Positions 9,143-17,576 of a DNA stretch of 64,000 bases are shown here, one piece after another. Numbering within the stretch: position 1 is the first letter of the stretch; each line of letters opens with the position of its first letter. This stretch comes from VRUE01 sp963816785 (GTDB taxonomy: Bacteria > Actinomycetota > Thermoleophilia > Solirubrobacterales > 70-9), in the NCBI GenBank assembly GCA_963816785.1, contig CAWFLL010000004.1:1240001-1304000 (forward strand), written 5' to 3'. Made by a program: the position numbers and the translations under genes. The notes beneath the pieces are model-generated. The model searched no databases, was not told the origin of the DNA, and was given only the letters and a program-made list of their open reading frames with translations.

Positions 9143-9190
9143 GCCCAGGAAAATAGCAAAACCTGACAGGGATTAGGGTATTTAGCTGAG
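9143..9190 (-). promoter_or_regulatory. Probable promoter region of the sulfite reductase gene
   Basis: This patch between the rhodanese stop and the sulfite reductase start is conspicuously AT-rich for this DNA (AAATACCCTAATCC then GGTTTTGCTATTTT on the minus strand). It is the only such patch in the sulfur cluster, so I read it as a promoter or operator. No confident -35/-10 pair or known operator was recognised. Confidence 0.35.
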
Positions 9191-9210
9191 ACGGGGTGGA
9201 CGCTGGCGCT

Positions 9211-9588
9211 CTAACCGGCCATTTTCCGTGCCTGGAGAATGGACGCGGCCTCGCCCGACTCGGCCACGTAGCCCCCCTTCGGCTCGATCGGCTCCCCGGC
9301 CTCGACCCAGGCCTGGATCCCGCCCGCGATCGCCGCCGCCTGGTAGCCATCGGCGGCAAGAGCTGTGGCGCCCATGTCGGAGCGGTTGTCTCCGCGGCAG
9401 TAGAGGACGACGGGGCGGTCCCTCTCGATCTCCCCGGCCCGGGCGCTCAGCTGATCGAGCTCGATGTGGGTGGCGCCGGCGATCCGGCCCGCGTCCCACT
9501 CGTGATCGGTCCGAACGTCGATCAGCTGGGCGCCGCCGTCGAGGAGCTTCCGGGCCTCCTCCGGGCTGACGGTTGAAACCTCGCTCAT
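9211..9588 (-). CDS. Single-domain rhodanese-like sulfurtransferase
   Basis: A 125-residue single rhodanese domain. The active-site loop is CRGDNRS (Cys as persulfide carrier), preceded by the DVRTDHEWDAGRI substrate-side motif and followed by AIAGGIQAW. Such proteins move sulfane sulfur between donor and acceptor. Its place directly upstream of the sulfite reductase links it to sulfur assimilation. I use the ATG at 9588 (MSEVSTVS); another ATG lies four codons upstream. Repeat copy B fills the space between it and the dodecin gene. Confidence 0.85.
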   Translation of the reverse strand: MSEVSTVSPEEARKLLDGGAQLIDVRTDHEWDAGRIAGATHIELDQLSARAGEIERDRPVVLYCRGDNRSDMGATALAADGYQAAAIAGGIQAWVEAGEPIEPKGGYVAESGEAASILQARKMAG

Positions 9589-9603
9589 CGCACCAACCAA
9601 TCT

Positions 9604-9660
9604 TCGCGCTTCGCTCGCTGCGCGGAGAACCAGACTGCGACGCTTGCTCGCTCCGCGCTC
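9604..9660 (-). repeat. Intercistronic repeat, copy B
   Basis: A 57-bp copy lying between the dodecin stop (9669) and the rhodanese start (9588). It is almost identical to copy C at 23660-23718 over its full length and recognisably related to copy A. Its orientation follows transcription, as in the other two copies. Confidence 0.75.
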
Positions 9661-9668
9661 GTCGGTCC

Positions 9669-9878
9669 CTAGTCGACTTCAGTTCCCTCTACGAGGAAGG
9701 CGACGCGCACATGGGCGCGGTACTCGTCGAGGTTCTCGCCCCGGATCCCGGTCGAGACGATGTCGACCGCTCGGATGTTGCGCAGCGTGCCCTGCGCCTG
9801 TGCGAGCGCCTGTCGAGCCGCGTCGTCGGTCGACGTTTTCGAGCTGCCGACCAGCTCGATGATCTTCACGACAGCCAT
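9669..9878 (-). CDS. Dodecin (small flavin-binding protein)
   Basis: A 69-residue protein, MAVVKIIELVGSSKTS..., with the dodecin pattern: an N-terminal KIIELVGSS strand, a helix beginning DDAARQALAQA, and strands around IVSTGI, YRAHVRVAFLVE. Dodecins form hollow dodecamers that store or buffer flavins. The ATG at 9878 is chosen for the strong AGGAGGG just upstream and because it gives the canonical length. It overlaps the end of the upstream small gene by 13 bp, so the two are probably coupled. Confidence 0.88.
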   Translation of the reverse strand: MAVVKIIELVGSSKTSTDDAARQALAQAQGTLRNIRAVDIVSTGIRGENLDEYRAHVRVAFLVEGTEVD

Positions 9879-10063
9879 TTCAGCCCTCCTTCTGGATCCT
9901 GCAGAACGATGCCCTTCGCGCCGACCCCCTCGGCCAGCGCAGCCCGCTGCCACGGGCCCACCGCCTCCCGCTCCTCACCGCCGGCCGAGGCCGTCTCGGC
10001 GCGAAACCGCGCGATCGCCGCAGCGATCGCGGCCGCCTCATCCGGTGCAGGAGCCCTGGTCAT
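9866..10063 (-). CDS. Small protein resembling acyl-CoA carboxylase epsilon subunit
   Basis: A 65-residue protein (MTRAPAPDEAAAIAAAIARF..., then GPWQRAALAEGVGA). An Ala-rich acidic helix followed by a W-x-R-A-A-L-x-E-G segment resembles the short epsilon/biotin-carboxylase-associated subunits of actinobacterial acyl-CoA carboxylases. The ATG at 10063 has GAGAGG seven bases upstream; another ATG lies at 10081. A biotin carboxylase gene is in the window (1-147) but not adjacent. Its stop codon lies inside the dodecin gene. Assignment rests on a weak family resemblance. Confidence 0.5.
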   Translation of the reverse strand: MTRAPAPDEAAAIAAAIARFRAETASAGGEEREAVGPWQRAALAEGVGAKGIVLQDPEGGLKWLS

Positions 10064-10104
10064 GTCACTGCCTCTCGCCATGCGCCAAGCCTAACCGGAT
10101 GGAT

Positions 10105-11814
10105 CTAGCCGCTGTGGTTCAGGCCGGGCACGGGGGTCCCGTGTTTGCGGGCGGCGCAGGCAATGCTGGGCGGGTCAAACGGGTCGGCGAGGGCGCGACC
10201 GACGGGCTGGCCCGGGTAGCGCCCGCACTGGATCACGAGGTCCCGCACCCCGTCGCGGGCGTCGATGATGTCGTCGCCCCCGTTGCCGTAGAACTCGTCC
10301 TGGCCGGGCTGGCCGAGCATCGCGTTGGGGCGGGCGTCGCCGATCAGGACGTCGTTGTCGAACGAGCCCTCCATGTCCTCGACCGTGCGGTCGAGGCGGA
10401 CCGGATCGCAGCCGTCGATCACGTCGATCCAGGCCTTGCCGCGCGGGAAGGAGATGTAGAGCAGGCCGGGATGGGCCTGGGTCTCGGCGAACGAGGCGTC
10501 GTCGCGCCCGGAGCCGCCGACGATTTCGCCCCCGGCGCAGCCCCCGCCCGCCGCGAGCAGGTCACCGTGGTCTTCGCCGTAGAGGTAGGTCGGCCCCGGG
10601 AGGTTGCCGATCAGGCCGTCGGAGCCGGAGCCCCCGTGGAGCCGGTCGCTGCCGCGGCCCGCCTCGATCAGGTCGTCCTCGGGGCCGCCTCGGATCGTGT
10701 CGTCGCCGAGGCCACCGGCGATCCGCACGTTCTCGACCGCGGCCAGCGACCCCTCGACGCGGAGGTTGTCGTTCCCCGGGCCGAGGTCGGCCATCAGCCA
10801 GCGCCCGGGGCCGGCGGCCGAGCAGCTCACCTGGACCGAGCTGATCCGGATGCAGCCGGGCCCGACGGCCACTCCCTTGCCGGTGGTGACGCCGAAGCCC
10901 GAGGAGAGCGCGTCGAAGGCGACCGTGAAGTCGTCGTGACCGCCGCCGCCGACGATCGCCAGGCCGCCGCCGCCGGCTGGGGTGGCGTCGAGTTCGATGT
11001 AGGCGGTGGCCTTCGGCGCCGCTTCACGCCCACAGGACTCGTTGTGACCCTTGGCGCCCTTGCAGCCGTCGCTCCCCTGGCCCCCTTTGAGCGTGTCGGC
11101 CCCGCCGCCGCCGATCAGCGTGTCGTTGCCAGGACCGCCGTCGATGACGTTGGCGCTCTTGTTGCCGATCAGGGTGTCCTTGAAGGCCGACCCTTCGATG
11201 CCCTCCATCCGGAAGATCCGGTCGTGTCCGTCACCGCGGGCGAGGTGTTCGCGCAGCGAGACGTAGACGCCACCGCCCCGCCCGGCGGCGACGTCGGTCG
11301 CGAACGAGACAACGTCGCCGCCGCCGGCGCCGCCGTCCATGCGGTCGTAACCGTAGTCGCCGTGGACGAGGTCGAAGCTGCCGCTGCCGCCGTTGAGGGT
11401 GTCGATGCCGAGGCTGCCGGCCACCTCGTCGTACTCGCCCGGCCCGCCCAAGATCATGTCGTCGCCGAGATCTCCGATCGCCCGGTCGTGGTCCCCGGCG
11501 CCGCCGTCGGCGAGGTCGTTGCCGCGCCCGCCGTGGATCAGATCGGCGCCGGGCCCGCCGCAGAGCAGGTCGTTGCCGAGGCTGCCGAGGATCACGTCGT
11601 CTCCCCCGTCGCCCCAGATAACGTCCCGTCCGGGCGTGCCGTTCAGCTTGTCGGGGCCGTCGGTGCCGACGATCTCCGCCTGGCGCCCGTGGCAGCGCGG
11701 GACTTCGTCTTCGGGTGCCTGCGTGCCGCTTTCGGCGGCGGCTGCCACCCCCGCGGCGAGCACCGTCGCGGCAAGCGCGCAGCCGACCGCTGTTGCCCTG
11801 ATGCGTTCCCTCAC
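10105..11814 (-). CDS. Exported RTX-like calcium-binding repeat protein
   Basis: A 569-residue protein with a Sec signal (MRERIRATAVGCALAATVLAAGVAAAA). Many glycine/aspartate nonapeptides follow, such as GGDDVILGS, GNDLLCGGPGADLIHGG, GNDTLIGGGGADTLKGG and GDDTIRGGPEDDLIEAG. These are hemolysin-type calcium-binding repeats that form a parallel beta-roll when calcium binds outside the cell. No C-terminal enzyme or type I secretion signal is evident, and the Sec signal implies a different export route from Gram-negative RTX toxins. It ends 41 bp before the ACC-epsilon-like gene. Likely a secreted or surface protein of unknown role. Confidence 0.82.
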   Translation of the reverse strand: MRERIRATAVGCALAATVLAAGVAAAAESGTQAPEDEVPRCHGRQAEIVGTDGPDKLNGTPGRDVIWGDGGDDVILGSLGNDLLCGGPGADLIHGGRGNDLADGGAGDHDRAIGDLGDDMILGGPGEYDEVAGSLGIDTLNGGSGSFDLVHGDYGYDRMDGGAGGGDVVSFATDVAAGRGGGVYVSLREHLARGDGHDRIFRMEGIEGSAFKDTLIGNKSANVIDGGPGNDTLIGGGGADTLKGGQGSDGCKGAKGHNESCGREAAPKATAYIELDATPAGGGGLAIVGGGGHDDFTVAFDALSSGFGVTTGKGVAVGPGCIRISSVQVSCSAAGPGRWLMADLGPGNDNLRVEGSLAAVENVRIAGGLGDDTIRGGPEDDLIEAGRGSDRLHGGSGSDGLIGNLPGPTYLYGEDHGDLLAAGGGCAGGEIVGGSGRDDASFAETQAHPGLLYISFPRGKAWIDVIDGCDPVRLDRTVEDMEGSFDNDVLIGDARPNAMLGQPGQDEFYGNGGDDIIDARDGVRDLVIQCGRYPGQPVGRALADPFDPPSIACAARKHGTPVPGLNHSG

Positions 11815-11875
11815 CGGCTGTAAGAAACCACCAGGCGCGGATGGGTGCGGTCCCGGGCGCGCCGCATCGGAGCTC

Positions 11876-13246
11876 TCAGGCGCTGCGAATCAGCTTCTTG
11901 TTGACGAACTCGTCGGCCCCGTAGGTGCCCAGCTCGCGGCCGAAGCCGGAGCGCTTGAAGCCGCCGAACGGCAGCTCGGGGCTGTCGGCGAGGACCAGGT
12001 TGATGTAGACCATCCCGGCTTCGATCTGGTTCGCGACCCGCTCGGCCTGGTCCTTGTCGGTGCTCATCACGTAGGAGCCGAGCCCGAACGGGGTCTGGTT
12101 CGCGAGCTCGACCGCCTCCTCCTCCGAGCCGACCTTGTAGACCTGCGCCACCGGCCCGAAGAACTCTTCCTGGGAGGCCTCGTCGCCGGGCTTGATCCCG
12201 GCGAGGATCGTCGGCTCGATGTAGTTGCCGTCGCGCCCGCCGCCGATGACCACCTCGGCGCCGTTGTCGATCGCCCGCTTCAGCTGGTCCTCGAGGTTGT
12301 CCGCCGCGGTCGCCGAGGAGAGCGGGCCGAGTGCAGTGTCCTCGGCCGTCGGGTCGCCCGTTTTCGAGGCGCCCATCTTCTCCTTCAGCTTCTCGACGAA
12401 GTCGTCGTAGAGCTCGTCGACGACGATGAAGCGCTTGGCGGCATTGCAGGACTGACCTGTGTTATCGAGCCGCGCTTCGGCCGCGGCCTGCGCCGCGCCG
12501 TCGACGTCGTCGGTGCCGAGCAGGATGAAGGGGTCTGAACCGCCGAGCTCGAGCACCACCTTCTTCAGGTTGCGGCCGGCGGCCTCGGCGACCGCGGCGC
12601 CGGCGCGCTCGGAGCCGGTGACCGAGACACCGTGTACGCGCGGGTCGGCGATCACCGACTCGACCTGCTCGTGGGTCGCGTAGATGTTCTCGTAGGAGCC
12701 CTCGGGTGCGCCGGCGTCGCTGAAGATCCGCGCGATCGCCTCGGCCGATTCCGGGCACTGGTTTGCGTGCTTGAGCAGGATCGGGTTGCCGATCACCAGG
12801 TTCGGGCCGGCGAACCGAGCCACCTGGTAGTAGGGGAAGTTCCAGGGCATGATCCCGAGCAGGACGCCGAAGGGGTTGCGGCGGATCACCGCGGTGCCTT
12901 CGCCGGCGAAGCCCTTGACCGGCTCATCGGCCATCAGGTCCTCGGCGTTGTCGGCGTAGAAGCCGTAGATGTCGCCGGCGAAGTCGACCTCGCCGACAGC
13001 CTGCTCGATCGGCTTGCCCATCTCGCGGACGATGATCTCGGCCAGCTCCTTGCTGCGCTCCTTGTGAAGCTCGCTGACCTTGCGCACAAGCTCCGCCCGC
13101 TCTGCCACCGTGGACGAGCCCGACCAGGTTCGCGATGCCTCGTCGGCCCGCCCGATCGCCCCGCGAAGGTCGGCGTCCGAGATCTGCGGATACTCCTTCA
13201 CCGTCTCACCGGTGGCCGGGTTGACTACGGCGTAAGCACTGCTCAT
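11876..13246 (-). CDS. NAD(P)-dependent aldehyde dehydrogenase, succinate-semialdehyde type
   Basis: A 456-residue class I aldehyde dehydrogenase. It has the cofactor loop PWNFPYYQ, catalytic Glu in VVLELGGSDPF, catalytic Cys in TGQSCNAAKR and the PFGGFKRSGFGRELG C-terminal motif. Sequence style (SSADH/GabD1-like: MPWNFPYYQVAR, LLKHANQCP) and its position after alanine dehydrogenase, a class III aminotransferase and a PucR regulator suggest it oxidises a semialdehyde made by deamination of a diamine or omega-amino acid. The start overlaps the ald stop by four bases (ATGA). Confidence 0.88.
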   Translation of the reverse strand: MSSAYAVVNPATGETVKEYPQISDADLRGAIGRADEASRTWSGSSTVAERAELVRKVSELHKERSKELAEIIVREMGKPIEQAVGEVDFAGDIYGFYADNAEDLMADEPVKGFAGEGTAVIRRNPFGVLLGIMPWNFPYYQVARFAGPNLVIGNPILLKHANQCPESAEAIARIFSDAGAPEGSYENIYATHEQVESVIADPRVHGVSVTGSERAGAAVAEAAGRNLKKVVLELGGSDPFILLGTDDVDGAAQAAAEARLDNTGQSCNAAKRFIVVDELYDDFVEKLKEKMGASKTGDPTAEDTALGPLSSATAADNLEDQLKRAIDNGAEVVIGGGRDGNYIEPTILAGIKPGDEASQEEFFGPVAQVYKVGSEEEAVELANQTPFGLGSYVMSTDKDQAERVANQIEAGMVYINLVLADSPELPFGGFKRSGFGRELGTYGADEFVNKKLIRSA

Positions 13247-14379
13247 ATCGGGCTCTCCTCCTTGGTTCTCTCAAGTGCGTTTTCGAGCGGTGTGTATTCC
13301 TCGCCGACGGCTTCGGCGACCGCCGGATGCGTCACCTCGCCGGCGGCGACGTTGACGCCGGGCCGCAGGCCGGGGTCGCGCCGGATCGCGTCGATGCCTT
13401 CGTCGGAAAGCGCGATCACGTACGGCAGGGTCGCGTTGGTGAGGGCGTAGGTCGCCGTGATCGGCACCGCGCCGGGCATGTTCGCGACGCAGTAGTGGAT
13501 GATCCCGTCGACCTCGAAGGTCGGTTCCCGATGCGTGGTCGGGTGCGATGTCTCGAAGCAGCCGCCCTGGTCGATCGCGACGTCGACGAGCACGGCGCCG
13601 GGCTTCATCAGCTTGAGCTGCTCGCGCCGGACGACCTTGGGGGCGCGGGCGCCGTGAACCAGGACGGCGCCGATCACCAGGTCGGCGCGCGGGAGCATCT
13701 CCTCGATCGCGAGCGTGGTCGAGTAGACGGTCGAGCAGCCCCCGGAGAAGGCGACGTCGAGCTCGCGGAGGCGGTCGATCGACTTGTCGTAGACGAAGAC
13801 GTCGGCTTCCATCCCGATCGCGACGAACGCGGCGTTCATGCCCACCACCCCGCCGCCAATCACCATCACGTTCGCCGCCGCGACGCCGGGGACGCCGCCC
13901 AGCAGGATGCCGCGCCCACCGAGTGGCTTCTCGAGCATGAAGGCGCCCGCCTGGGTGGCGATCTTGCCGGCGATCTCGCTCATCGGGGCGAGCAACGGCA
14001 GATTGCCGTGCGAGTCCTCAACGGTCTCGTAGGCGATGCAGGTGGCCCCGGACTCGCGCAGCCCGCGCGTCAGCTCGGGATCGGGCGCCAGGTGGAGGTA
14101 GCCGAACAGCAGCTGGTCGGGGCGCAGCATCTCGATCTCCTCCGGCTGCGGCTCCTTCACCTTGAGCACCATCTCGGCCTCGCCGAACACGGAGTCGGAG
14201 TCGGGGACGATGCGGGCGCCCTGCGCCTCATAGTCGGAATCGAGGATCGCGCTCCCGGCCCCGGCCCCCTTCTCGATCAGGACCTCGTGGCCGTGCTCGG
14301 TTATCTCGCGAACGCCGGAGGGTGTGATCGCGACCCGGTACTCATCCGGTTTGATCTCGGTGGGGATTCCGACCTTCAC
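13243..14379 (-). CDS. ald: Alanine dehydrogenase
   Basis: A 378-residue NAD-dependent alanine dehydrogenase that interconverts alanine with pyruvate and ammonia. The N-terminus MKVGIPTEIKPDEYRVAITP is diagnostic. The Rossmann glycine motif is VIGGGVVGMNA, and the conserved HLAPDP and ANMPGAVP segments are present. In this operon it can regenerate pyruvate from the alanine formed when a pyruvate-dependent aminotransferase removes an amine group (inference from neighbours). It lies 19 bp after the PucR gene and overlaps the dehydrogenase start. Confidence 0.94.
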   Translation of the reverse strand: MKVGIPTEIKPDEYRVAITPSGVREITEHGHEVLIEKGAGAGSAILDSDYEAQGARIVPDSDSVFGEAEMVLKVKEPQPEEIEMLRPDQLLFGYLHLAPDPELTRGLRESGATCIAYETVEDSHGNLPLLAPMSEIAGKIATQAGAFMLEKPLGGRGILLGGVPGVAAANVMVIGGGVVGMNAAFVAIGMEADVFVYDKSIDRLRELDVAFSGGCSTVYSTTLAIEEMLPRADLVIGAVLVHGARAPKVVRREQLKLMKPGAVLVDVAIDQGGCFETSHPTTHREPTFEVDGIIHYCVANMPGAVPITATYALTNATLPYVIALSDEGIDAIRRDPGLRPGVNVAAGEVTHPAVAEAVGEEYTPLENALERTKEESPI

Positions 14380-14398
14380 TGAATCCTCCCCCCGCCGC

Positions 14399-15958
14399 TC
14401 ACGTTCCCACCAGCTCTCTGGCGCGCAGCGCGAGCCAGAACTCGATCCGGTCGTGGGCGCGGGAGAGGTCGCGGCCGGTCAGCTCTTCGACCTTGCGCAT
14501 CCGATAGCGAAGCGTGTGCCGGTGGCAGTAGACCTCGCGGGCGGCGCGCTCCCACTGCCCGTTCTGCTCGATGAAAGCTTCCAGCGAGCGCAGCAGCTCA
14601 CCGCCGTAATCCTCGTCGCCGTGCTCGATCGGCCCGAGGACGCTGTCGCAGTACAGCTTCAGCGCGTCGTCGTCCTGGATCGAGAGCAGCAGCGTGAAGG
14701 CGCCGAGGTCGCGCCACGAGGCCACCTCCGGCACGTTGCCGTTCGAGAACGCGGTCGCCTCGAGGGCGCAGCGGGCTTCGTGGAAGGAATGGCGCAACTC
14801 CTCGGGCGGCGCCGAGCGGCTGGCGGCGGCGCGGACCGCGCCGCGCTCTTTGATCAGGCCGCGGCGGGCGTCGGCTGCGAGGTCGATCGGGTCGCGGTCG
14901 GCGGCGTCGACCACGGCGCACAGCAGCTCGCGCCCGGCGCTGCTGTGGGGAGCGACGACCGCGGGGCAGGCATCGGCGGCGAGGGCGCGCTCCAGAGCAC
15001 CCTCGGCGGCGGCGGGGTCGTCGAGGTCGAAGACCAGGACCGCGGCCTCCCCCCCGATCCCGAACGGCTCGAGGCGGCGGCGCAGCTCGGATGCCTCGAG
15101 GCGGCCTCCAAGGGCGCCGGCCAGCACGTCGCCGGCCAGGCGCCGCTCGGTCTCCCGCGCGACGCGGCGGCGCATCAGCTCGAGCGCGACCACGGCCACG
15201 GCCTGCTGGAGGATCAGCCGCTCGAAATCGCCGAGCCCGCCCGAGTCGCGAACGATCACGACCCAGGCCTGCGGCGGCCCGCCTCCAGGGGAGATGACCG
15301 GATGGGCGAGTGCCCGCCCGGCGACCGAGGGATGGGACGGGACGAATGGATGCCCGTCGCCGGTGTGGGAGAGCGCTTCGTCGCCGATCGCGCTGACCGC
15401 GTCGGCGGAGAGCTGGCGCCGGAAGCCGCGCCCCGCGAGTCGCTCGCCGCGGCCGTCGAGGATCGCGACCGTGCCGCCGACCGCGGAGGCGATCGTGGCG
15501 ACTATCTCCTCCAAACCGCGCTCTTCCAGCACCAGGCGCTCGAGGCGGCGCTGGACCGCAATCCCGCGCTGCAGGACCTCGTACTGCTCGTTGACCAGCC
15601 GGGCGAAGGCCTTCTCGGTGATCGCGATGAACGGGGTCGAGTAGGGAACCTCGAAGAGGGGAAAGTCCCGCTTGCTCGCTTCGTCGACCAGCGCCTTGGG
15701 CAGTTTCTTGTGGCTGAACCCGGTGCCGAACCCGAGGCCGGCAAGGTTGTGATCGGCGAGAAGGCCGACGAACTCCCGCTGTTTGGCGGCCGTCTCGAGC
15801 GGGATTCCCGTCGTCAGCATCAACTCCCCGCCGGAGAGCCACGGCGTCGGGTCCTCCAGCTCGGAGATGTGGACCCACCGCACCGGGGCCGCCGCCCCCC
15901 GCTCCCCCGCCGCCAGGTCAAGACCGAGCTCGTCGAGAAGGCTCTGGACGGTGAGCAT
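14399..15958 (-). CDS. PucR-family transcriptional regulator
   Basis: A 519-residue regulator with an N-terminal PucR-type sensing domain (roughly residues 1-125, WVHISELEDPTPWLSGGELMLTTG). A central GGDEF-like/CdaR-type region follows, and the C-terminal helix-turn-helix (about 460-515) carries the family motif REVYCHRHTLRYRMRKVEEL. PucR proteins activate purine, amine or amino-acid catabolic operons in response to substrate. The gene lies inside the aminotransferase-ald-dehydrogenase operon. It therefore likely controls this operon and the divergent transporter operon from the shared region 17353-17576. Confidence 0.9.
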   Translation of the reverse strand: MLTVQSLLDELGLDLAAGERGAAAPVRWVHISELEDPTPWLSGGELMLTTGIPLETAAKQREFVGLLADHNLAGLGFGTGFSHKKLPKALVDEASKRDFPLFEVPYSTPFIAITEKAFARLVNEQYEVLQRGIAVQRRLERLVLEERGLEEIVATIASAVGGTVAILDGRGERLAGRGFRRQLSADAVSAIGDEALSHTGDGHPFVPSHPSVAGRALAHPVISPGGGPPQAWVVIVRDSGGLGDFERLILQQAVAVVALELMRRRVARETERRLAGDVLAGALGGRLEASELRRRLEPFGIGGEAAVLVFDLDDPAAAEGALERALAADACPAVVAPHSSAGRELLCAVVDAADRDPIDLAADARRGLIKERGAVRAAASRSAPPEELRHSFHEARCALEATAFSNGNVPEVASWRDLGAFTLLLSIQDDDALKLYCDSVLGPIEHGDEDYGGELLRSLEAFIEQNGQWERAAREVYCHRHTLRYRMRKVEELTGRDLSRAHDRIEFWLALRARELVGT

Positions 15959-15966
15959 CCGGGCGC

Positions 15967-17352
15967 CTATCTATGGACCCGCTTCCAGGCCTGGCTGAGC
16001 ACGTCGTGGAGAACGCCGTGAATCTCTTCGAACTGCTCGGTGTCGGCGATCAGCGGAGGCGCCAACTGGATCACCGGGTCGCCGCGGTCGTCGGCGCGGC
16101 AGATCAGCCCCTTGCGGAAAAGCTCCCTCGAGAGGAAGCCCCTCAGCAGGTCCTCGGCCTCCTCGGCGTCGAAGGACTCCTTGGTCTCCTTGTCCTTGAC
16201 GAGCTCGATCGCGTGGAAGTAGCCGGCGCCGCGCACGTCGCCGACGATCGGGATCTCGTGCAGGGACTCCAGCATCTGACGGAACTCGCCCTCCTTGGCG
16301 AGGACGTGATCGCAGAGGCCCTCGCGCTCGAAGACGTCCAGGTTCGCCATCGCTATCGCCGCCGCGATCGGGTGGCCGGCGAAGGTGAAGCCGTGCGCGA
16401 AGGATGCGTTGCCCTCCATGAACGGCTCGGCGACGCGGTCGGAGGCGATCAGCGCGCCCATCGGCGCGTAGGCGGAGGTGAGCGCCTTCGCCACCGTGAT
16501 CAGGTCCGGGGTGAAGCCGAAGCGTTCGCACCCGAACCAGTGCCCGAGGCGGCCCCAGGCGCAGATCACCTCGTCGGAGATCATCAGCACGTCGTGGCGG
16601 TCGCAGATCTCGCGCACCCGCTGGAAGTAGCCATCCGGGGCCACGAAGCAGCCGCCCGCGTTCTGAACCGGCTCGATGATCACCGCCGCGACCGTCTCCG
16701 GGCCCTCGAATTCGATTCGCTCCTCGATCGCGTTCGCGGCCCAGAGTGGATGACGATCCTCGGGCCAGCGGTAGACGTTGGTGTTCGGGACGTGGCAGCC
16801 ACCGGGCGCGAGCGGCTCGAACTGCGAGCGAAGGTCGGTGATGCCGGTCGCCGACAGCGCCCCCAGCGTCGTCCCGTGGTAGGCAATCTCGCGGGCGATC
16901 ACCTTGTACTTCTGACCGTTGCCGCGCATCCGGTGGTAGTTGCGGGCGAGCTTCAGCGCCGAGTCGACCGCCTCCGAGCCGCCGGAGGTGAAGAAGACCC
17001 GGTTCAGGTCGGCCGGCGCCAGCGATGCGATCCGCGTCGCCAGCTCGATCGCCCGGGGATGGGCGTAGCTCCAGAGCGTGTAGAAGTCGAGCTCCTCGAC
17101 CTGGCGCGCCGCCGCCTCGCCGAGCTCGGTCCGGCCGTGGCCGGCGTTGACGCAGAAGAGGGCGGAGAGGCCGTCGAGGTAGCGGTTGCCGTGCTCGTCG
17201 TAGACGTAACAGCCCTCGCCGCGGACGATGACCGGGACCTCGTGCTCGTCGTCGTAGGCGCCCATGCGAGAGAAGTGCATCCACAGATGCCGCCTCGCCA
17301 ACTCCTGCAGGCTGGTGCCGGTCTTAGAGCCCGGATGCTCCGCAACAGCCAT
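15967..17352 (-). CDS. Class III PLP-dependent aminotransferase (omega-amino acid/diamine type)
   Basis: A 461-residue fold-type I aminotransferase: FFTSGGSEAVDSALKLAR (cofactor phosphate loop), the YHGTTLGA motif, ISDEVICAWGRLG (Asp contacting the pyridine), and VAKALTSAYAPMGA with the Schiff-base lysine. This subgroup includes beta-alanine:pyruvate and putrescine:pyruvate transaminases. As first gene of the leftward operon ahead of PucR, ald and a semialdehyde dehydrogenase, it probably starts amine catabolism by transferring the amino group to pyruvate. Substrate is not fixed by sequence alone. Confidence 0.88.
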   Translation of the reverse strand: MAVAEHPGSKTGTSLQELARRHLWMHFSRMGAYDDEHEVPVIVRGEGCYVYDEHGNRYLDGLSALFCVNAGHGRTELGEAAARQVEELDFYTLWSYAHPRAIELATRIASLAPADLNRVFFTSGGSEAVDSALKLARNYHRMRGNGQKYKVIAREIAYHGTTLGALSATGITDLRSQFEPLAPGGCHVPNTNVYRWPEDRHPLWAANAIEERIEFEGPETVAAVIIEPVQNAGGCFVAPDGYFQRVREICDRHDVLMISDEVICAWGRLGHWFGCERFGFTPDLITVAKALTSAYAPMGALIASDRVAEPFMEGNASFAHGFTFAGHPIAAAIAMANLDVFEREGLCDHVLAKEGEFRQMLESLHEIPIVGDVRGAGYFHAIELVKDKETKESFDAEEAEDLLRGFLSRELFRKGLICRADDRGDPVIQLAPPLIADTEQFEEIHGVLHDVLSQAWKRVHR

Positions 17353-17576
17353 TGAGTCTCTCCTTCCTCGCTACGACGATATGGACAAAGCTAGCTCTGA
17401 GACGATTCCTATTCAAGTGGTCAATGGGTCAAGCAGATTCGGAACTGCTGTACAAAATGTACAAGAGCCGATCGAAAAATTGGGGTATCTGCCACTTGTG
17501 CCGGAAAGCACCCTGAGCGTACCGTCCAATGTGACCGCTGACTCATAGCGCAGCGGGGGAGCGAGAAAGGAGCGCG
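17353..17576. promoter_or_regulatory. Divergent promoter region between amine-catabolism operons
   Basis: This 224-bp non-coding region separates the leftward aminotransferase operon from the rightward permease/Pot operon. It is clearly more AT-rich than its surroundings around 17400-17500. It contains the dyad TGTACAAAATGTACA at 17449-17463 and, at 17413-17433, three TCAA half-elements (TCAAG, TCAA, TCAAG). The plus-strand gene has AAAGGAG before its ATG. This is the natural place for control by the PucR protein encoded at 14399-15958. Confidence 0.6.
17449..17463. promoter_or_regulatory. TGTACA-AAA-TGTACA dyad, candidate operator
   Basis: Two perfect TGTACA palindromes are separated by AAA, making a 15-bp element symmetric apart from its centre. 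Such dyads in divergent promoters are typical transcription-factor sites. Which protein binds is unknown; the local PucR regulator is the obvious candidate. Confidence 0.45.

Noticed and set aside
7985..9166. 393-residue plus-strand frame over the sulfite reductase
   Set aside because: Antisense shadow; composition VDVELGD-type repeats typical of reverse reading.
9760..11823. 687-residue plus-strand frame over the RTX gene
   Set aside because: It reads the complement of Gly/Asp repeats; not a gene.
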